A stretch of 64,000 nt of DNA from assembly GCF_014107495.1 (NCBI RefSeq), contig NZ_CP041969.1, forward strand, positions 930,001 to 994,000. The letters run 5' to 3'. A program made the position numbers and the translations under genes. Below the pieces are notes generated by a model. That model was not told the origin of the DNA. It did not search any database and saw nothing but the letters and a program-made list of their open reading frames with translations. Of the stretch, positions 26,889 to 35,684 are shown one piece after another. Source of the stretch: Cohnella cholangitidis. GTDB lineage: Bacteria; Bacillota; Bacilli; Paenibacillales; Paenibacillaceae. Each line of letters starts with the position of its first letter. The first letter of the stretch is position 1.

Positions 26889-27803
26889 TTATTTCCTCAT
26901 TTTCGGATCGAGAGCGTCTCGCAATCCGTCGCCAAGCACGTTAAAGCTAAGCAAGATCAAACTGAATACGATCGTCGGGAAAATAATCCGGTGCGGCTGG
27001 TATCTCATGTAATGGGCACCGTCGTTGATCAGATTACCGAGCGACGCCATAGGCGGACGAATCCCGACCCCGATGAAGCTCAGGAACGATTCGAAGAAAA
27101 TGGCCGTCGGCACGATAAACGTAATTTGCACGATAACCAACCCGATGACGTTAGGAATCAAATGCTGCAGGATGATCCGTTTCGGCTTCGCGCCTAACGT
27201 ACGCGCGGCTAGCACGAATTCCTGCTCTTTCACGAGCAGCAGCTGGCCCCTGACAAGACGCGCCATTCCTACCCATCCCGTTAAGGCATAGGCGATAATA
27301 ATGGAGCTAATGCCCGGCCCTAGGAAAACAATCAGAATAATGGCGAGCAGCAATAACGGAATGGAGTAAATAACCTCGATAATCCGCTGCATGACGTTAT
27401 CCACTTTTCCGCCGAAGTAAGCCGAAATTCCGCCGTAGAGCACGCCGATGACCAAATCGATCAAAGCCGCGATTACCCCGATGAGCAAGGATATGCGGGT
27501 TCCCCACCATACCCGGGTCCACAAATCCCTTCCGAAGTCATCCGTTCCGAAAAAGTGCCCCCAAGACGGCTTAAGATCGATATCTTGCAAATATTGCGTT
27601 TCGTAATCGTACTTGCTGAACATTGGAGCAAAGATGGCCAGAATCGTCATCAGGATTAGAATAATCAATCCTGCCATAGCCATTTTATTAGATCTCAAAC
27701 GCCTCCACGCATCCTGCCAATAAGTTAGGGAAGGTCGCACAATGGACTCCGCGTTTGTCGTTTTCTCAGCCGGTTGAAACTTGTCTTTAGATAGGCTTTC
27801 CAT
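26889..27803 (-). CDS. oppC: Oligopeptide ABC transporter permease, OppC/DppC type
   Basis: A 304-residue permease: an N-terminal cytoplasmic arm with WQDAWRRLRSNKMAMAG, a first membrane segment at about residues 42-62, the periplasm-side HFFGTDDFGRDLWTR hallmark and the EAA loop LAARTLGAKPKRIILQHLIPN. It pairs with the OppB-like permease, encoded 3 bases upstream. Confidence 0.93.
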   Translation of the reverse strand: MESLSKDKFQPAEKTTNAESIVRPSLTYWQDAWRRLRSNKMAMAGLIILILMTILAIFAPMFSKYDYETQYLQDIDLKPSWGHFFGTDDFGRDLWTRVWWGTRISLLIGVIAALIDLVIGVLYGGISAYFGGKVDNVMQRIIEVIYSIPLLLLAIILIVFLGPGISSIIIAYALTGWVGMARLVRGQLLLVKEQEFVLAARTLGAKPKRIILQHLIPNVIGLVIVQITFIVPTAIFFESFLSFIGVGIRPPMASLGNLINDGAHYMRYQPHRIIFPTIVFSLILLSFNVLGDGLRDALDPKMRK

Positions 27804-27806
27804 CGT

Positions 27807-28736
27807 TTACCTCCTCCCCGACATACGAATCCTTGGATCGATAAAGCCGTAGGCGATATCGGTTAGGAACATCACAACGATGAGAATCGCCGCATAGAAG
27901 ATGGTAAGTCCCGTAATCATGGTATAATCCAAAGTCGTGATGGAGCTGACGAATTGATATCCCAAGCCCGGGATAACGAATACATTCTCGACGACGAGCG
28001 TTCCGGTAATGACGCCGACCGCGATAGGGCCGAGAATCGTCACGACTGGCAAAATAGCATTGCGTAACATGTGGCCCGTCACGATTTTACGCGTCGAAAG
28101 GCCTTTTGATTTAGCGGTTTTGATATAATCCAAGCTCGCTACTTCCAGCATGGAAGCGCGCATCATCCGCGCGAGCGTGGCAATCGTGCCTAATGCCAGA
28201 GCGAAAGCCGGCAAGATGCGATTCTCGGGGCCTTCCCACAGACCGGGCGGAAGAATTCCCCATTTGTTGCCTACATAAAGAGAAAGCAATGGCGCAAGAA
28301 CGAAGGACGGAATCGAAATGCCGACGAGGGCAATGATCATGGCGGAGTAGTCCTGCCATTTGTTATGCCGAAGAGCAGCGATGATCCCTAAGGTCAAACC
28401 GATAATAATCGCGATGACAAGCGATTCTACCCCAAGCTCTAACGAGGCCGGGAAAGATTGCTTAATGACGCTTACTACCGAACGGGTCGGAAATTGGTAA
28501 GAAACGCCCAAGTCGCCTTGTACGACGTTACCCAGATATTGCAAATATTGTTGCCATTCCGGCTTATCCAAACCGTATTGCGCTTTCAGGATAGCCAAGT
28601 TCTCCGGAGGCAGCTTCGCTGCGACTTCTCCGAAAGGATTTCCCGGCAGCAGCTTCATGAGAAAAAAAGTGGCCGTAATAATAACCCATAACGTAATGAT
28701 CATATAGACCAAACGACGCAGCACGTATTTCAGCAC
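27807..28736 (-). CDS. oppB: Oligopeptide ABC transporter permease, OppB/DppB type
   Basis: The 309-residue permease has the N-terminal YVLRRLVYMIITLWVIITA, LPGNPFGE and ARYGLDKP-like QYGLDKPEWQQYLQYL elements, and the EAA loop YIKTAKSKGLSTRKIVTGHMLRN (quoted in two overlapping parts by family convention). The frame is open to 28865 through a hairpin. GTG at 28736 is chosen because AGGAGG (28744-28749) lies 7 bases upstream and the protein then begins at the usual OppB N-terminus. Confidence 0.92.
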   Translation of the reverse strand: MLKYVLRRLVYMIITLWVIITATFFLMKLLPGNPFGEVAAKLPPENLAILKAQYGLDKPEWQQYLQYLGNVVQGDLGVSYQFPTRSVVSVIKQSFPASLELGVESLVIAIIIGLTLGIIAALRHNKWQDYSAMIIALVGISIPSFVLAPLLSLYVGNKWGILPPGLWEGPENRILPAFALALGTIATLARMMRASMLEVASLDYIKTAKSKGLSTRKIVTGHMLRNAILPVVTILGPIAVGVITGTLVVENVFVIPGLGYQFVSSITTLDYTMITGLTIFYAAILIVVMFLTDIAYGFIDPRIRMSGRR

Positions 28737-28787
28737 GATGAAATCCTCCTTTCCGGGAATGAATAATTTTCCTATGCCTGCAATCAA

Positions 28788-28824
28788 CATGAAAGAAGCC
28801 GTTCTAGCAACGGCCTCTTTCATG
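28788..28824 (-). other. Intercistronic hairpin between oppA and oppB
   Basis: CATGAAAGAAGCCGTT and CAACGGCCTCTTTCATG pair around CTAG with one mismatch region. No T tract follows on the minus strand, so this is more likely an mRNA-stabilising or partial read-through element that raises oppA over the permease genes. Confidence 0.6.
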
Positions 28825-28878
28825 GATTGTTCTTGTACTGAATGTACGGCATGTATCGTTCTCAAAGATTGAAGCTTC

Positions 28879-30549
28879 CTATTTAACGGAAGCCCATTTC
28901 AATTCGAAGTCAGGACCGTAAGGAGGCAAGATCAAACCTTGTACTTTATCTTTGATCAAGAACGGAGAAGAGCGGAAGTAAAGCGGGAATACGGCTGCTT
29001 CTTCAAGCAGGATTTTTTCCGCTTCGTGCATTTTCTCCGCGCGGACTTTCGTGTCAAGTTCCTTTTGCGCGGCTTTGATCAATTCGTCGTATTTCGCGTT
29101 TTTCCAATCTTGCGTGTTGAAAGGACCGCCGGAAACGTACATGTCCAGCCATGTCATCGGATCGTTGTAATCAGCGCCCCACAGCGTGGACACGATCGAG
29201 TAGTTTTTGCTAAGTTCTCTTTCAAGACGGGTAGCATGCGGCAATGGCTCCGCCAGAACCGTAATGCCGAGGTTCGTTTTCCATTGGGAAACGAGGAACT
29301 CAAGCATTTTCTTGCCTGTCTCGGTATCATCGCCAATGATGGACACTTGCGGCAGGGAAGCCACGCCCGCTTCGGCCAAACCCTCGGCCAGCAGCGTTTT
29401 TGCTTTAGCGGCATCGAATGCCACTTCCGTGTCGCCTACGACCTTACGGAATTCCTGGCCGTTGCCGTCGCTGTTTCCGTTCGGCACATAACCCGTGGAG
29501 GCTACGGAACCGTTTTTCAGAACGACGTCGACAAGACCTTGACGGTCAATCGCCATGCTCAGAGCTTGACGAACTTTAGCGTTAGCGAAAGCGGGAACTT
29601 TCGATTGTTGGAAATTCAAGTAACCGGTAACGAGCTCGCTCTTGCGGTGAAGCTCCGTTTTACCTTCATAAGGCTTCATTTGGTCGCCTTTGATATCTGC
29701 ATAATCCGTTTTGTTAGATTCGTACAAGTTCAAGCCGGTTGCCGTATCTTTGACGATGTTCAAAGTAACCTTGTCCAGCTTGACGTTGGCAGCATCCCAG
29801 TATTTCGGATTTTTCTCGAGAACGAGCTGTTGCTCGTGATCCCATTTCGTCAGGACGAAAGGTCCTGCGCCGAGCACTTTGTCCGCATCCGCGCCGCTCT
29901 TGTCGCCTTGAGCTTCTACGAACTCTTGTTTTTGCGGATAGTAGTTCAAGAAAGCAAGCTGAGCCGTGAAATATGCCCGCGGAATATCCAAAGTAATTTC
30001 AAGCGTTTTGTCGTCGAGCGCTTTAACGCCCAGATTCTCTTGAGCTTTTTTCAACTCTTCAGGCGTTTTGGCATCTTGTACGGCTTGACCGCCTTTAAGC
30101 CATGTAAGAATGAAAGCGTAAGAAGCTTTAGTAGCCGGATCAAGCGTTCTTTGGTAGGAATATACGAAGTCTTTAGCAGTCAATGGGGATCCATCCGCCC
30201 ACACCAGACCGTCGCGCAGCTTAATGGTATAAGTCAAACCGTCTTCGGAGATCGTCGGCAATTCCGCCGCAAGAGCCGGTTGTGGATTCATGTCTTTGTC
30301 CAAACGATACAAACCTTCGCTAATAGCTCCGAGAATCGTGAACGATGCCGCGCTTTCCGCGATGGATACGTCCAATGCCGGAGGATCGGCGCGATAGTTC
30401 ATCACCATCTCCTGCTTGCTGCCCGTTCCGGAGCCCGTAGAAGCGGTACCTGACGGTTCGGAGTTCGTGTTGTTGTTGCCGCAAGCCGCAAGCAGCGTAC
30501 CGGCTAACGTGACTGCCATGGCAGCCGAGAAAATTTTCTTGAATTTCAT
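28879..30549 (-). CDS. oppA: Oligopeptide-binding lipoprotein, OppA/DppA type
   Basis: A 556-residue family 5 solute-binding protein. A signal peptide ends at the lipobox LLAAC (Cys22), then a Thr/Ser/Gly-rich linker, VMNYRADPPALDVS, and the family signature SEDGLTYTIKLRDGLVWADG followed by LTAKDFVYSYQR. It captures peptides outside the membrane for the OppBCDF complex. First gene of the operon; GGGGAGGCAACAGA precedes the ATG. Confidence 0.93.
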   Translation of the reverse strand: MKFKKIFSAAMAVTLAGTLLAACGNNNTNSEPSGTASTGSGTGSKQEMVMNYRADPPALDVSIAESAASFTILGAISEGLYRLDKDMNPQPALAAELPTISEDGLTYTIKLRDGLVWADGSPLTAKDFVYSYQRTLDPATKASYAFILTWLKGGQAVQDAKTPEELKKAQENLGVKALDDKTLEITLDIPRAYFTAQLAFLNYYPQKQEFVEAQGDKSGADADKVLGAGPFVLTKWDHEQQLVLEKNPKYWDAANVKLDKVTLNIVKDTATGLNLYESNKTDYADIKGDQMKPYEGKTELHRKSELVTGYLNFQQSKVPAFANAKVRQALSMAIDRQGLVDVVLKNGSVASTGYVPNGNSDGNGQEFRKVVGDTEVAFDAAKAKTLLAEGLAEAGVASLPQVSIIGDDTETGKKMLEFLVSQWKTNLGITVLAEPLPHATRLERELSKNYSIVSTLWGADYNDPMTWLDMYVSGGPFNTQDWKNAKYDELIKAAQKELDTKVRAEKMHEAEKILLEEAAVFPLYFRSSPFLIKDKVQGLILPPYGPDFELKWASVK

Positions 30550-31074
30550 TCTGTTGCCTCCCCGTTTTTTTTACTGACTATCATTACTTTTTTGCATAGT
30601 TTCTATGCATCTATCTACGCATGTCCCCTATACACTTGACTGATAATTGCCAATATTTCCAATATTGAAAAAATGACAACTCCACTCCCCCGCAAGCTTT
30701 CATCTCATGAAATGAATACCCTCCAAATTAAGGGTTTAATCACTTGTCCGATTTGAATTTTGACGGAACAGAAGTCATCCTACTATATAACGTTCGGATT
30801 TAGCAATGAGAGTTTCTGGCAAAGGTACGATTCATACCTCCGCATGTAATATATATTTACATTAAAGATTGATTAAAAAATGTTTTCCGTTTATTCATTA
30901 ATAAAAATGCATATTCATTCACGCTCATCCTTTGAATTTGTAAGACGACATCGCCCGAGGATGAAATTCCGTTCACCCTAGCCCCATTAATTAGGAATTG
31001 CGTAATTTTACTGGGCACAAACTTAGTACATTATTAACTAAATATTAGTACTGCATTAAAAAAGCGTAATGTAT
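30550..31074. other. Gene-free region upstream of oppA
   Basis: No supported gene on either strand in this AT-rich stretch. A perfect inverted repeat TGCATAG-TTT-CTATGCA at 30593-30609 lies about 45 bases before the oppA start and could be an operator or leader hairpin. TTGTCA with AT-rich sequence near 30660-30690 could hold the promoter, but I could not fix one with confidence. Confidence 0.35.
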
Positions 31075-31119
31075 AAGAAAAAACCTCTAGAATAGGCTTA
31101 AATAGCCAGTTCTAGAGGT
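31075..31119 (-). terminator. Terminator of the O-methyltransferase gene
   Basis: ACCTCTAGAA and TTCTAGAGGT pair around a loop with an inner GGCT/AGCC stem. The minus strand continues with six T. Confidence 0.8.
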
Positions 31120-31141
31120 GCTTCTTTTATCCATGCGTTCC

Positions 31142-31780
31142 TTATTTTGTTCTGACTCTCGCTAATGCAAGCCCGTCATATGCCGGTAAATGGACACCGG
31201 ACAGCCTCGGATCTTGAGCGATCGTCCGATTGAAATTTCGTATTGCCAGCACCGACGGCCCTTGCCTCGACTCGTCGATCGTTTTTCCGCGGAGCAGCGT
31301 GTTATCCGCGGCAATAATCGCTTCGTCATTGGCAAGGCTGATACAGGTTTCTAAATAATGAGGGTAATTTTCCTTGTCCGCGTCAATGAAGAAGAAATCG
31401 AAGCGGGCACCCTCCTCCCGCAATTTCTCCAAGCTGGCCGACGCGTCGCCTACGCGATATTCCGCCAATCCGCCTAACCCGGCCGCTGCCATGTTCGCCA
31501 TGGCGATATCCGCGTATTCCTGCCGCAGTTCCAAGGATACCAGCCTCCCATCCGCGGGTAATCCTCTCGCCAAACATATTCCGCTATATCCCCCCAACGC
31601 TCCGATCTCTAGAATAGAGCGCGAATGGGATAGCGACACAAGAAACGTAAGCAAACGGCCATATCCCGGCGCAACCGAGATCGCCGGCATTCCGGCATTC
31701 TGAATGCTTTCGCCAACCCGCTCAAGATCGGGATCCTTCAGATACAGCTCGTCAAAGTATTGATCAGGCGACATGCCCAT
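31142..31780 (-). CDS. SAM-dependent O-methyltransferase (family 3)
   Basis: The 212-residue protein has the class I methyltransferase fold: ILEIGALGGYSGICLARGL (SAM loop), LVSLELRQEYADIA with the acidic ribose-binding residue, FDFFFIDADKENYPHYLE (metal-binding Asp as in catechol/caffeoyl-CoA O-methyltransferases) and IIAADNTLLRGK (metal-binding Asp-Asn). It probably methylates a catechol-like or small hydroxylated substrate, identity unknown. It is a single-gene unit ended by its own hairpin. Confidence 0.85.
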   Translation of the reverse strand: MGMSPDQYFDELYLKDPDLERVGESIQNAGMPAISVAPGYGRLLTFLVSLSHSRSILEIGALGGYSGICLARGLPADGRLVSLELRQEYADIAMANMAAAGLGGLAEYRVGDASASLEKLREEGARFDFFFIDADKENYPHYLETCISLANDEAIIAADNTLLRGKTIDESRQGPSVLAIRNFNRTIAQDPRLSGVHLPAYDGLALARVRTK

Positions 31781-31856
31781 CCCGTTCGTTCCTCCTCGTT
31801 GTCCGCCACACCGTTAAATCTGCAGATGGTTACAATCCAACATTGTACCACAATAT

Positions 31857-31886
31857 TTGTAATTTCCCCTTCATTAGAGCTATACT
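31857..31886 (+). promoter_or_regulatory. Possible promoter of the LTA-synthase-like gene
   Basis: TTGTAA at 31857-31862 and TATACT at 31881-31886, 18-base spacing, about 100 bases before the chosen start. Confidence 0.35.
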
Positions 31887-31989
31887 GATTTTTGTTCAGC
31901 ATTTTACATTACGTTGATCAAACGTACGGCGAATTTACTTTCTATTAATGGAAGCGACATTCGCTACGCTTAGGAAAGGAAGTTATGTC

Positions 31990-33972
31990 ATGTTAGCGCA
32001 GTTGCGAACTGCTGCACGGAAAGGACTTGATTGGTCCGCGAGAGGGCTCCGGCTCTGGCCCTTATGGGGAATAACCCTGCTCGTCGCTTCCATGTTGTTC
32101 AAATTAAACGAGCTCGATCATCAATTTAACGTCGGCGGCATGAATTACTGGAAATGGGCCGTTAATTTAGGCGCGGTACTTCTCGCTTCTTTCTGGACGA
32201 TCTTCTTGGGCCCGCGCGCCAAAGCCGTATCTCTAGCCTTACTGGATCTTGCGCTATCCATCCTTCTGTTCGCGGATCTTATCTATTTCCGTTACTTCAA
32301 AGATTTCATTTCCGTTCCCGTGCTTCTTCAAGCCGGCCAGGTAGGAGAATTGCAAGCCAGTATCTGGAGCCTCATGGAATCCGGAGATTGGCTTTATTTC
32401 GCCGACATCCCCGTCGCCTTCGCGCTTGCCGGTTGGGTGCTGTGGAGGCACTCCGCTAAGCGCCAGTCTCTTAGGTCCGGTTCCGAGTTTGCCTCGCGGA
32501 AACCGTTATGGCGCAAATTCATTCCGGCTACGTTGGTATTCGCAATCGGTTGGGCGCTCATTTATTACCCGGTTGAAGAGCAGAAAAACGGATGGGCCCG
32601 CGGTTTATTCGTCGGCAACTGGTGGAACGTCCCAATCTATAACGTCACCGGTTTGCTCGGATTCCATGGCTACGACACCTATCGTTATGCCAAAGAGCAT
32701 TGGTTCGGCGACAATCTGTCCAAAGAGCAAATCCAGGAAGCGAAATCATGGTTCACGGAGCGGCAAAAGCTGCAGAAGCAAATGGAATCGGAGCCTCTAT
32801 TCGGGCAGTACAAGGGCAAAAACGTACTTGTGGTCCAAGCGGAAGCGTTCCAACAATTCGTCATCGGTCAGACGATCGGAGGAGAAGAGATTACTCCTAT
32901 CCTGAACGAACTGATAGGACGAAGCCTGTATTTTCCCAACTTCTATCACCAGACCGCTCAAGGGCGGACTTCCGACGCCGATTTTCTCACGAGCTGTTCC
33001 ATGCATCCGTTGCCGACCGGCTCCGCGTTCATCCGCTTCGCCGGCAACCAATTCGATTGCGCTCCTTCCGTCATGAAAAGCGAAGGGTACGACGCGACCG
33101 TCCATCACGCGTACGACGGCAGCTTCTGGAACCGGAACAATATGTACCATAATATGAAGTACGATCAATTTTATAATATCAAGGATTATACGATAGACCA
33201 ACCGATCGGCTGGTCGCTGGGCGATCAATCCTTCTTCCGCCAAACGGTCGAACAATTGAAAGAGCGTCAGAAATCGCCTTTCTATGCGCTATCCATTACG
33301 TTATCCAGCCATCATCCTTTCAAACTGCCCTACGCCAACCAAGAGCTGGACGTAGGCGATCTGCAAGGCACGATACTGGGAGATTACGTTCAAGCGATGC
33401 ATTACGTCGACTCTGCCGTCGGCTCGTTAGTCGAAGATCTAAAGGATGAAGGCATGTGGGATGACACGATTCTCGTATTCTACGGCGATCACGATAACTC
33501 CGTGTACGATTGGAAGCTGTACGAAAAGTACTTCGGCAATCCGGTGTCGGACATCGACAAGGACCGAATCGTACGCAAGGTCCCCTTCTTCATCCACTTG
33601 CCTAACGACGAGAATGCGAGAGTGGTAGACAAAGCGGTCGGCCAGATCGACACGACGCCTACCCTCATGCACCTGCTCGGTATTCCGGCCGACGATCGGT
33701 ATTTAATGGGGATCAGCATGTTATCCGAGGCGCCGAAGTCGGTCGTATTCCGCAATGGCGGATTTACGGACGGCAACGTCTACTTCGTGCCTAGCGCGGA
33801 CGGGATCGCGGCTAACGGAACCTGCTACGACGTCTCGGGCGGTGACGGCGAGAAGACGGATGCGGCGGCATGCGCGGCCGGAGCGGAATCCGCCAAGCAT
33901 GACCTCAGCGTATCCGACACCGTCATCGAGCACGATCTGATCGCCGCGTTTCATGAGGAAGACGAAGAATAG
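31990..33972 (+). CDS. LTA synthase family membrane sulfatase
   Basis: The 660-residue protein has about five N-terminal membrane segments (to about residue 200) and an extracellular sulfatase-fold domain. Visible active-site elements are VLVVQAEAFQQFVIG (metal Glu), YHQTAQGRTSDADFLTSCS (nucleophile Thr in GRTSD) and VFYGDHDNSVYDW (metal Asp-His). LtaS-type enzymes polymerise glycerophosphate from phosphatidylglycerol. Others in the group are primases or transfer phosphoglycerol to different acceptors. The ATG at 31990 has AGGAAAGGAAG upstream; an in-frame ATG at 31948 lacks one. The C-terminus is unusually Ala/Glu/Asp-rich. Confidence 0.88.
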   Translation: MLAQLRTAARKGLDWSARGLRLWPLWGITLLVASMLFKLNELDHQFNVGGMNYWKWAVNLGAVLLASFWTIFLGPRAKAVSLALLDLALSILLFADLIYFRYFKDFISVPVLLQAGQVGELQASIWSLMESGDWLYFADIPVAFALAGWVLWRHSAKRQSLRSGSEFASRKPLWRKFIPATLVFAIGWALIYYPVEEQKNGWARGLFVGNWWNVPIYNVTGLLGFHGYDTYRYAKEHWFGDNLSKEQIQEAKSWFTERQKLQKQMESEPLFGQYKGKNVLVVQAEAFQQFVIGQTIGGEEITPILNELIGRSLYFPNFYHQTAQGRTSDADFLTSCSMHPLPTGSAFIRFAGNQFDCAPSVMKSEGYDATVHHAYDGSFWNRNNMYHNMKYDQFYNIKDYTIDQPIGWSLGDQSFFRQTVEQLKERQKSPFYALSITLSSHHPFKLPYANQELDVGDLQGTILGDYVQAMHYVDSAVGSLVEDLKDEGMWDDTILVFYGDHDNSVYDWKLYEKYFGNPVSDIDKDRIVRKVPFFIHLPNDENARVVDKAVGQIDTTPTLMHLLGIPADDRYLMGISMLSEAPKSVVFRNGGFTDGNVYFVPSADGIAANGTCYDVSGGDGEKTDAAACAAGAESAKHDLSVSDTVIEHDLIAAFHEEDEE

Positions 33973-33981
33973 CGCGAACAC

Positions 33982-34018
33982 AAAGGCTCCGCCGTCCCTA
34001 AGGGACGGCGGAGCCTTT
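33982..34018. terminator. Terminator of the LTA-synthase-like gene
   Basis: AAAGGCTCCGCCGTCCC and GGGACGGCGGAGCCTTT form a 17-bp perfect stem with a 3-base loop. It can also serve the gene converging from the right. Confidence 0.85.
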
Positions 34019-34049
34019 GGCTTAACGATTCAGAAAGTGCGAAAGCCGT

Positions 34050-34307
34050 TTATACTTGCGACTTCACGTATTTGCGAGCTTTCTCGATCACTTCGTCTTC
34101 CGTAGGCGCCGTGACGTAACGCCCGTTAATAAAGATGAATGCGTAACGGGAACAAGGTCCGCAATACGATTTGCAAGCGACCTTGATCTCGGTTCCTGGC
34201 ACCAGCTTCTGCAGCTTCGGGAGCATCGTCTTGACCCGTACATGCTTGCACTTATCGCAAATCCGTATATCGTTAAGCGGGGTAAGCTCGTTATCAGTGG
34301 TCTCCAT
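34050..34307 (-). CDS. DUF1450 family small protein (YuzB-like)
   Basis: An 85-residue protein with ICDKCKHVRVKTMLPKL and CKSYCGPCSRYAFIFINGRYV. The Cys pairs at about residues 18/21 and 45/49/52 match DUF1450/YuzB and suggest a thioredoxin-like or metal-binding fold. The function of the family is not established. Its start overlaps the end of the HesB-like gene by 14 bases, so the two are coupled and may share an Fe-S or metal context. Confidence 0.8.
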   Translation of the reverse strand: METTDNELTPLNDIRICDKCKHVRVKTMLPKLQKLVPGTEIKVACKSYCGPCSRYAFIFINGRYVTAPTEDEVIEKARKYVKSQV

Positions 34308-34596
34308 GGTTGCCCTTGCTTGGATTCGTAATCACGAATCCTTCCTTCGGAAAATAGAGATAGTCGATCTTCACGCCGTCTAGCAAGGACTCCCCTTTGG
34401 CTAGGATGACATCGATCCCTTTATCCGTCGATACGACTTCTTCCTTGTCGGTCGGCTTAGCCAGATCCATTCCATAGTGCGCATGGTCTCCGTGGCTATG
34501 CGTAATAAAGACTTTCAACTTCAAGTCCGCGTTCTCGGGCTTGTCCAATTCACGACGCAGCACGTTAGCCGCGTTCCGAGTAATTTTGCAGTTCAT
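34294..34596 (-). CDS. HesB/IscA-like protein with a His-rich motif in place of Cys ligands
   Basis: The 100-residue protein aligns by pattern with A-type Fe-S carriers: CKITRNAANVLRREL at the start, GIDVILAKGESLLDGVKIDYL in the middle and GFVITNPSKGNHGDH at the end. IscA proteins carry Cys in the first strand loop and a C-terminal CxC, but these are replaced by THSHGDHAHYG and NHGDH. The histidines could bind a metal, but a standard Fe-S carrier role is doubtful. ATG 34596 is preferred over GTG 34608 because GGGAG lies upstream of it. It overlaps the DUF1450 gene. Confidence 0.7.
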   Translation of the reverse strand: MNCKITRNAANVLRRELDKPENADLKLKVFITHSHGDHAHYGMDLAKPTDKEEVVSTDKGIDVILAKGESLLDGVKIDYLYFPKEGFVITNPSKGNHGDH

Positions 34597-34697
34597 ATGG
34601 CCATTCACTCCCGTCAGGTTCTCCGTTCTATTGTAAGTATTTTAAAGTAGGAACACAAGAGACGGTTCAATCGACCGCCTCCTAATTCCTGGCCAAA

Positions 34698-35321
34698 CTA
34701 TTCTTGCCGCTGGGTTGATCGATACTGCCGCTGCTGATCCGGCTGCCGGTATCGTAGGTTGGCCGTAGATCCGATCCCTTGCGCTTGCTGACAATCCTTA
34801 GGCGAGCCGATGTACGCGGTAGACGTAATGGGAGCAAACGTATCCTCGACTTTTGCTTCGTTCAAGCAGTAGGAGTGCGCCCACACGCTCGCGGGAGTCA
34901 ATCGCAAAATATCCGAACCGAAAATCGCTTCGGGAGCCGGGGCATCGAAGATAGCAAGCAGGCGAGTATTGTCGACGGTCGCGATCTCGTAGTGCCACCA
35001 TCCTTGCGGGACGTTGGCGACTTGACCCGGTTGAATCGGAAAATGGAGCAACCGGGTCGTAAAAGGATTAATCAACGAGACGACAGCCGCCCCCGAAATA
35101 CAATAAACGAGCTCGGAAGCGTTCTGATGGATATGCGGTTCCACCACGTTCCCCGCGCTCATATAAATGTCCAGCAGCGAGTTGTTCCCCAGCGTGTTCA
35201 AATCCTTGATGGACAGCCGGTTAATATAATTGCTCGCGTCTTTCCTGAAAAACAAGTCGTTCTTCAAATCAAAGGTGAACTGAACCGTTGGTGATGTAAA
35301 ATCCGCGTTCGAATTCGCCAA
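34698..35321 (-). CDS. Cupin-domain protein
   Basis: The 207-residue protein has a single cupin barrel at about residues 45-140. Motif 1 is PHIHQNASELVYCISGAAVV (metal-binding His, His, Glu) and motif 2 is GQVANVPQGWWHYEI (His). Homologues resemble one half of oxalate decarboxylase or sporulation-associated cupins. The last 30 residues are Gln/Arg-rich and low complexity. Catalytic role unknown. Confidence 0.75.
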   Translation of the reverse strand: MANSNADFTSPTVQFTFDLKNDLFFRKDASNYINRLSIKDLNTLGNNSLLDIYMSAGNVVEPHIHQNASELVYCISGAAVVSLINPFTTRLLHFPIQPGQVANVPQGWWHYEIATVDNTRLLAIFDAPAPEAIFGSDILRLTPASVWAHSYCLNEAKVEDTFAPITSTAYIGSPKDCQQAQGIGSTANLRYRQPDQQRQYRSTQRQE

Positions 35322-35391
35322 GCTTATTCCACGCCTCTCTCTTCGTTGATCGCAATCTTAGAGAAGTATATGCGAATGCCTAGAAAGAGGT

Positions 35392-35621
35392 TCAAAGCGT
35401 GTATTTGCGTTCCATCGCCCGCGCGTACCAGCCGGCGACAAGAGCCGTAAAGGCCGCATCGTCAATCGGCATGAACGGCATGAAGTCCGGAAGCAGCCAA
35501 TACAGGCTACCGGAACGATGAAGATCAGCTTGTCGCTTAGAGACACGCGCTCCGAACGAAGAATCCGCCATACTCTGCTCGGAAGATGTTTCCATACGGT
35601 TGTCCAAGATCTGCGAGCCAT
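35392..35621 (-). pseudogene. DUF1232/YkvA-like small membrane protein, frameshifted
   Basis: Two frames on the minus strand join into one small protein. The first gives MARRSWTTVWKHLPSRVW then SLSDKLIFIVPVA. The second continues LYWLLPDFMPFMPIDDAAFT then ALVAGWYARAMERKY. The PDFxPFxPIDD signature is that of DUF1232 membrane proteins. One base is missing near 35503-35509; adding one after GTAGC restores a frame of about 76 codons. AAAGGGG precedes the ATG at 35621. Either a recent inactivation or a sequencing deletion. Confidence 0.7.
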
Positions 35622-35684
35622 GCGCGGGGCCCCTTTCTGTACATGCAACTTGTATCCAGTGTACCCCGCTCTCCGCCGGACGAA

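Noticed and set aside
28737..28865. Longer start for the OppB-like permease
   Set aside because: The extension crosses the intercistronic hairpin and lacks a ribosome site, whereas AGGAGG precedes the GTG at 28736.
28939..30453. Long 504-codon plus-strand frame opposite oppA
   Set aside because: It is the antisense of a clear OppA lipoprotein, has a composition unlike its neighbours and no domain pattern.
34294..34596. Metallo-beta-lactamase assignment from the THSHGDH motif
   Set aside because: The protein is far too short and the rest follows the HesB/IscA pattern; the HxHxDH match is probably coincidental.
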